Shown here: in pieces, positions 35,101-38,083 of the stretch
Layout of the letters: each line of letters opens with the position of its first letter
How positions within the stretch are numbered: the stretch's first letter is position 1
Assembly (NCBI GenBank): GCA_964370235.1
Contig: CAYJIL010000008.1
Location: 1-38,083 of the forward strand
Origin: CAYJIL01 sp964370235
GTDB lineage: Bacteria > Bacteroidota > Bacteroidia > Bacteroidales > Rikenellaceae
Length of the DNA: 38,083 bases
Reading direction: 5' to 3'
Program-made: the position numbers and the translations under genes
Notes under the pieces: model-generated
What the model saw: the letters and a program-made list of their open reading frames with translations, nothing else
Database searches by the model: none
What the model was told of the DNA's origin: nothing

Positions 35101-35854
35101 AGGCGAGGCACGCAAGATTCAGTGTGGTATTCTTTCTACCGAGATTGGTAAGAAAGGACGTGAGATCACTGGTCCACAAAAAGCGGCAGCCGGTCTTAAG
35201 CAACTTATCCAAGAGGTGCGTGTAGGTAAGAAAGAGATTAACGAGGGCAAATTGCTTGTTAAGAAACTTATCAACGAGAAGTACAACCACATCTTCAAGG
35301 GCGAAATGAACTCGATGGAGATTTGGAGATATAACTTCTACCTATACCAGCTAGAGAATATGCGTAAAGCAGATCTTCGCCGTATGGACGACAGAGATGT
35401 TAAGATTGATATTACAAACCTAGTGAACTTTACACCATGTCCAAAAGACAAAGTATTTAGTCCACTACTTGTTAATCCAAATCTAAACGTTGAGCTTACT
35501 AGCTTCTCGGAGACTTTCGAAGAGCTAATGAGTCTACCTAACTACTCATATTTTGCAGCAGAGTTTGCGGTGCACGCTCCAGAGCTATATGTGGCGACAG
35601 GTTACAGCGAAGAGACTAACATTAACAACATGATTGTTCAGCTTCTTCTTATGGAGGGCTATGTTTCTACCGATGACCTAGCTCGTGGTACAGTAATCGA
35701 GAAGGTTAATCGTGAAACTATTGCAGCAGCTAAATATGCTGTGGTTCAGTTCCTAAATTCTAGTGCAAAAGCGGCTGCGCCAGTAGTAGCAGCTCCTGCA
35801 GTTGAGCCTAGCGAGCCTAAGCGTCCTGCTAAGCCAAAGAGCATTAAGGAGTAA
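29126..35854 (+). CDS. Giant PLP aminotransferase-like / HPr-kinase-PEPCK-like fusion protein, function unknown
   Basis: An uninterrupted 2242-residue protein. Residues 1 to about 530 are unassigned, mostly helical, with ILEGGGRNQIKTFGDYL near 450. A fold-type-I PLP module follows, with NDPNNPTG (671-678), FLDEAYAD (702-709) and SLSTTK with K748 as the probable Schiff-base lysine. R756 follows at the classical +8 spacing, and R985 in GLVRFSVGG fits the substrate-carboxylate arginine. About 1010-1560 is helical and unassigned. Near 1560 begins a kinase-like part with P-loop GDSGVGKS (1691-1698), D1725 in MIAGD, and GEAGITR (1806-1812), which recalls the PEPCK GTEAGVT loop. The last 30 residues are an Ala/Pro/Lys tail. 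No signal peptide or membrane span is visible, so it is probably cytoplasmic. I prefer the ATG to an in-frame GTG 45 bases upstream. It is a single-gene unit. No function is known to me. Confidence 0.85.
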   Translation: MKIVGQPKAFLSNEAKQLLNLYESLGERAEIFLPRHIFDNLTVFVNLCMEEPNDPSRQQAEINRYLLKFREDIPGYSHVSLMLIPHETSKAFELSSRRGQFAKRINNLIDTDGTAPELRNILRNIRDGHDLSVGTPPVTAGHIDFMGQVQLGGYISDLRKYRDVIGVTGDVAEGHWNYLMDTLEQMISQSTHYTTKAEVDDFLHRSQWAVNFKGMNGLIRTVVSGNANKAVDLLKGEVFASNSVVVMESPSADELYERMTLDTTSIFVVKLKHARINHYLGNKWFPLICRLVLVDDSNESRSSNTSLVFCFHNGIINTLNKVHNKKLGSHANTQLNLRLILENVNLNCLVEFREKIKAQIDIYAKEIEQFLLEQTFDTADYDKRTTLFKLDAFSRQVAIDKYSLEKLHDFIFFLENCHQQSRKPFQTQELMDEFEARLKQYYYGDNSKIDIITILEGGGRNQIKTFGDYLLQREFKAINGKIASGAKLILDIIPSTYERTLKNHFHKNFGINLFMEKYQEYVTKVSLEADNDGRFEKFLIDLGIREKYLALSDSDKGIIKDFVSALANLTQTSISDSVQMIIRDLLFNANGRPKPYIIFNSVQAWEYKDLLPEDRFDVNPFDLEIENLEDGRIAYERLIDSLSRIKSTLALFDDSGMLWDLFCDNTTIIVNDPNNPTGYSDSNSQTLNTFLKFLNTTKITLFLDEAYADSVKQEDETMPKWCTISRYIMNNITAQSCVKAISSLSTTKNLAATGERLGAIALTPAAKDFARFARECNKADHGNNNSLLMLNNVLHIGQIAKALKDKMEVELPKNASRTKIKNVIYAFIEEQIKLVDKMNAESQKSRELHKTAGFEGSPIHVFLLRELLSLDKLDVLGLADDFKYKDEPFFAHYLRRLVANLSEFRINRKFRSESVRRMKMAREVAREVVEQHGAGNVNYICADGSYLFNLKVCSSYSYPDLMSFSKKLAATRGIATVPYPTGLVRFSVGGYIQGSDNSLKQFAAEIRDAITIYCKYWAIFVEQRALKANAEIESADIIESILKVDSDSDFIDAISKDYEHSKGFKKDKSPSLHISDVRSLYHVAAEKSGVSITTIGRSPNSVFELHGDLIGSCADVEQFIRSSAFTKIYESLLPQVCKQIPAIKDLDFNTVSSRYNKSMILKYIINKKGFQPNHNVLDDPEQMNVMREILIEMEHLLFSDSKMKILAIDATGNSDLDKARLEGINSIIKRYIREILLHFNLPFAKDSLEPSRREIIRATGKLFEEVTGIKLSSLNLDVWIDEYLRKLRQHPEFANIQISSRLIGYISDAIYAGMDQNEELTDKITFLYLANNENSFQNHLCRKLRYLSEEIEKCKKTDVKMLIEEFVTGIMPMQLAEASNYIQRKRDIKVDESDVYAISCRVVRFYLGLIERTKGTDYYSKYAHTLVRIVERSFRPQNSSVNEMVQHGISIYKDFEMENKALEDYDGGRISWINDVMKKCGVISSEQTVQLHTRIVTDAKKREYAFHKTDRAISKKDGVDEKVYKADYISYIDPLPRSQFFEDRLARFVANMDAGDYRCKIVKHGIVKELVIFQKGYMKYLTDCYRLFYTEDISLSDIKNFVPDVISLLGAPEKVISFPQIGYFDIKGPNGGIKTIVTPLKSEADYFGCVKKTRLTIINEKVKEMGGVPRHGSLFLVEENDGSVFVIEINGDSGVGKSEMIAAFILKWMRNNLEGIRSVKMIAGDMFHEFQDEKGNLYTIGTEVGDFSRTTDFDPDYIKYYKYLFETSADSNVTDLNSRSTVSGMCDITMPYKVDIMLTASNYSKGEAGITRADNPETLLMYVDAHGERKEKATSSDGPNFSCTLKRYTADANIVDLIARHGNYLDDILDWHYEPATKNYFLASSYKQLDKIDITEVVKQIFVGKAFVKDGVEYTINDVSFDMISNRFLADSSYVDGENLSSKEIILDRRIFSYIFDALASTPGGQPFISEVDQLDNVKTLVACLKGGKDGKGEARKIQCGILSTEIGKKGREITGPQKAAAGLKQLIQEVRVGKKEINEGKLLVKKLINEKYNHIFKGEMNSMEIWRYNFYLYQLENMRKADLRRMDDRDVKIDITNLVNFTPCPKDKVFSPLLVNPNLNVELTSFSETFEELMSLPNYSYFAAEFAVHAPELYVATGYSEETNINNMIVQLLLMEGYVSTDDLARGTVIEKVNRETIAAAKYAVVQFLNSSAKAAAPVVAAPAVEPSEPKRPAKPKSIKE

Positions 35855-35874
35855 TCACACCTTGTAAATACAAT

Positions 35875-35912
35875 AAAGAGTCTGTTTCGAATTTTCGAGA
35901 CAGACTCTTTTT
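35875..35912 (+). terminator. Intrinsic terminator after the giant gene
   Basis: AAAGAGTCTGTTTCGA (35875-35890) and TCGAGACAGACTCTTT (35895-35910) form a 16-base-pair stem with one G-U pair and an ATTT loop; the T-run extends to 35912. Confidence 0.92.
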
Positions 35913-35943
35913 GTTTTAATGCTAATATATTCTAACAATTTAT

Positions 35944-35951
35944 TAACTTTA
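35944..35951 (+). promoter_or_regulatory. Possible -7 element for malQ
   Basis: TAACTTTA resembles TAnnTTTG with a mismatch in the last base, 26 bases before the malQ ATG and downstream of the terminator. No TTG lies at the right distance. Confidence 0.3.
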
Positions 35952-35977
35952 TAGTCTACTATTAACAGATTAGATTT

Positions 35978-38083
35978 ATGAATATAAATAGGATATTAAA
36001 AAGTAGCTGGGTGAGGGAATCGCTATGGGCTAGAGAACGAGCAGACAATGTACATGGTTTGAGGTTGGTTGCCGAGCTAGATTTACCACCATCGGCATCG
36101 TTATATATTGTGGGCGAAGGTGTGCAGCTAGGGGCATGGCAGCCAATGTGTGGCGTTAGGCTACTGTGCGATGGCTTGCCCAAGTGGTACTTGCCTGCAA
36201 GTGTCGAAATAGATGCAGGGCAGGAGTATAAGCTAGTGGTAATCGATGGCGATAAAGTTGTTTGGGAGAGTGGCGAAAATCGTGTGTGGTCTACTGCTAC
36301 CGAGCCTTTGGTCTTTAGAGGTGAACTTAGCTATACCCCACGTGTTGGAGGTGTGGCAATTCCGCTGTTTTCTATCCGTAGCTCACAAAGCGAGGGTATT
36401 GGTGACTATCCATCGCTAGGCGAATTTGCACATTGGTCGGCATCCTGTGGTTTGTCTGTGGTGCAAATACTGCCTATAAACGACACTACTGCTACACATA
36501 CGTGGCGAGATTCCTACCCCTATAATGCCATTTCGGTTTATGCACTACATCCAATATATTTGCGTATTTCACACATCGACCCAAGTGTTGATACATCGCA
36601 ATTGCGTGCGCTCGATAAGCTGTGTGACGTAGACTATGATAGTGTCGATAGCCTAAAATGGGCACTATTTCGTGACATCTATTCACGGTTAGGAAGCGAA
36701 ACTTTGCAGTCTCCCCAGTACCAAGCGTTTTATCAAGATAACCGTTTTTGGCTCGATAGCTATGCTGCATTTTCTCTTTTGAGAGATAAGTACAACACCC
36801 CTCACCATAGTTTGTGGGGCGAGCACAGTAGCTATTCTGCCGAGCTTTTGACACAAGTGTTAACACAATATAGCTATGAGGCTGGTTTGTACTATTTCTT
36901 GCAATTTCATGCCCATAAACAGCTGTCGGCAGCACGTGTTCAGGCACAAAAAGTGAGGGTGTCGCTAAAAGGCGATATTCCCATTGGTGTAAGCCCAAGT
37001 AGTGTAGATGTGTGGGTTGAGCCTGCCAACTATAACCTCTTGCAGCAGGCAGGTGCACCGCCCGATGACTTTGCCGAGGATGGTCAAAATTGGGGGTTCC
37101 CAACCTATAATTGGGACTACATGGCAAAGAGTAATTATAGCTGGTGGAACAAGCGATTTGCCAAGATGGCAGACTATTTCGACATCTATCGCATCGATCA
37201 TATATTGGGTTTCTTTAGAATTTGGGAGATACCCAAGCCACATCGTAGCGGCTTGCTGGGGCACTTCTATCCTGCTTTGCCACTCACCTGCCAAGAGCTA
37301 AGCGAGCGTGGGCTACCAATGGACGAGAGTTTATATTTGGGTAGTAGCGATGACGATCTCAATAGGTTATTTGTGAGAGATCATAGCGATCCTGCTTGTT
37401 TCCACCCACGCATCAGGGCGCAGCATACTCAGGTGTATAAGGATGTTTTAAACGAGGAGAACCGTGCAAAATATGATGCTATTTATGATGATTACTTCTA
37501 TCATAGGCACAACGAATTTTGGGCTGCCGAAGCAATGCGCAAGCTCCCTGCTTTGGTTGATGCCACTGCCATGTTACCATGTGCCGAAGATTTGGGTATG
37601 ATACCTGCCTCGGTGCCTCATGTGATGGAGCAAATGGGTTTGCTATCGCTCGAAATAGAGCGTATGCCCAAGGGTTATGGTGTTGAGTTTGGTGATACTC
37701 AGTCATATCCCTATATGAGTGTTGCTGCTACTTCTACTCACGATATGAGTACTATTCGTGGTTGGTGGCGTGAGTGTAGCGACACTACACAAAGGTATTT
37801 TAATGGGGTGTTGGGTGTTTGTGGTGATGCACCAGCCGATGCTAGTGCTGCAATTTGTCGCATGGTGGTTGCTCGACATTTTGATGCGCCATCAATGGCG
37901 GTTATTTTGCCTTTGCAAGACTTGCTTGCTATGAGTGATGAATTGCGAAATGACGATGTTGATAGTGAGAGGATAAATGTTCCTGCCGATAGTGATAATT
38001 ACTGGAAGTGGCGAATGCACTTGGGAATTGATGCGCTTGAGGGTAGTGTGGAGTTTAATAATGATTTGATGGCTTTGGTGAGG
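35978..38083 (+). CDS. malQ: 4-alpha-glucanotransferase (GH77) with N-terminal CBM20, partial at the window edge
   Basis: Moves alpha-1,4-glucan segments between maltooligosaccharides in cytoplasmic starch and glycogen metabolism. The frame is open for 702 codons from the ATG at 35978 to the last base, so the C-terminus lies outside. Residues about 25-110 look like a CBM20 starch-binding domain (YIVGEGVQLGAWQP). The GH77 barrel follows from about 125. The catalytic residues are D407 (nucleophile, YRIDHILGFFRIW), E537 (acid/base, CAEDLG) and D589 (THDMS). About 130 residues separate D407 and E537, more than in short amylomaltases, which indicates the insertion typical of DPE2-type enzymes. DPE2-type proteins commonly carry two CBM20 domains; only one is visible before the barrel. 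Confidence 0.93.
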   Translation, partial: MNINRILKSSWVRESLWARERADNVHGLRLVAELDLPPSASLYIVGEGVQLGAWQPMCGVRLLCDGLPKWYLPASVEIDAGQEYKLVVIDGDKVVWESGENRVWSTATEPLVFRGELSYTPRVGGVAIPLFSIRSSQSEGIGDYPSLGEFAHWSASCGLSVVQILPINDTTATHTWRDSYPYNAISVYALHPIYLRISHIDPSVDTSQLRALDKLCDVDYDSVDSLKWALFRDIYSRLGSETLQSPQYQAFYQDNRFWLDSYAAFSLLRDKYNTPHHSLWGEHSSYSAELLTQVLTQYSYEAGLYYFLQFHAHKQLSAARVQAQKVRVSLKGDIPIGVSPSSVDVWVEPANYNLLQQAGAPPDDFAEDGQNWGFPTYNWDYMAKSNYSWWNKRFAKMADYFDIYRIDHILGFFRIWEIPKPHRSGLLGHFYPALPLTCQELSERGLPMDESLYLGSSDDDLNRLFVRDHSDPACFHPRIRAQHTQVYKDVLNEENRAKYDAIYDDYFYHRHNEFWAAEAMRKLPALVDATAMLPCAEDLGMIPASVPHVMEQMGLLSLEIERMPKGYGVEFGDTQSYPYMSVAATSTHDMSTIRGWWRECSDTTQRYFNGVLGVCGDAPADASAAICRMVVARHFDAPSMAVILPLQDLLAMSDELRNDDVDSERINVPADSDNYWKWRMHLGIDALEGSVEFNNDLMALVR

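Noticed and set aside
36492..37127. A 211-codon open frame on the minus strand
   Set aside because: It lies wholly opposite malQ, whose GH77 catalytic motifs are intact on the plus strand. Its translation has no recognisable domain and an unlikely composition.
1..38083. tRNA, rRNA, CRISPR array or prophage
   Set aside because: I read both strands of the gaps and saw no cloverleaf with CCA-type ends, no regularly spaced direct repeats and no phage genes.

Overview
The window is a chromosomal stretch from a member of the Bacteroidota, most likely an anaerobic or microaerophilic Bacteroidales. Three things support this. Many genes are preceded by the -7 element TAnnTTTG, often with a TTG about 19-20 bases upstream, rather than by a -35/-10 pair. 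Rho carries a roughly 200-residue low-complexity insertion. DnaA, RecA, the LuxC-like acyl-CoA reductase and the CBM20-bearing GH77 enzyme are of the Bacteroidota type. I cannot name the genus. I see no mobile elements, CRISPR array, rRNA or tRNA.

Layout. At 46-3231, a bcp-recA unit on the minus strand diverges from dnaA. At 3417-5568, a sodium:solute symporter overlaps a flavin-split-barrel/ferredoxin fusion gene. At 5680-10457, mscS (minus) diverges from a MATE exporter followed by the bifunctional glutathione synthetase gshF. At 10582-16439 lie a serine-type sulfatase, ogt and an iron-sulfur flavoprotein (both minus), a GH16 lipoprotein and an M3 peptidyl-dipeptidase lipoprotein. At 16702-18603, rho (minus) faces the peptidase gene across a hairpin-rich gap and diverges from kdsB. 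At 18745-21953, kdsB, a LuxC-like acyl-CoA reductase, a pRiA4b ORF-3-like acidic protein and miaA form a tight run. At 22049-22640 are rplU-rpmA.

At 22909-28782 lies a fermentation cluster, pta-ackA-ptb-buk. It holds two paralogous phosphotransacylase/acyl-kinase pairs for ATP formation from acetyl-CoA and from butyryl- or branched acyl-CoA. It ends with an FAD-dependent oxidoreductase one base after buk, and a strong terminator closes the unit.

The most striking object is at 29126-35854: one intact 2242-codon gene, transcribed alone between two strong terminators. Its protein carries a fold-type-I PLP aminotransferase-like module in the middle (NDPNNPTG, DEAY, Schiff-base lysine K748 with R756 eight residues on, carboxylate-binding-type R985). 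Near the C-terminus it has an HPr-kinase/PEPCK-like P-loop (GDSGVGKS, 1691-1698). I know of no assigned function for such a combination, and it is the best candidate for an undescribed system here. The window ends inside malQ (GH77 with one visible CBM20 domain), which runs off the right edge.
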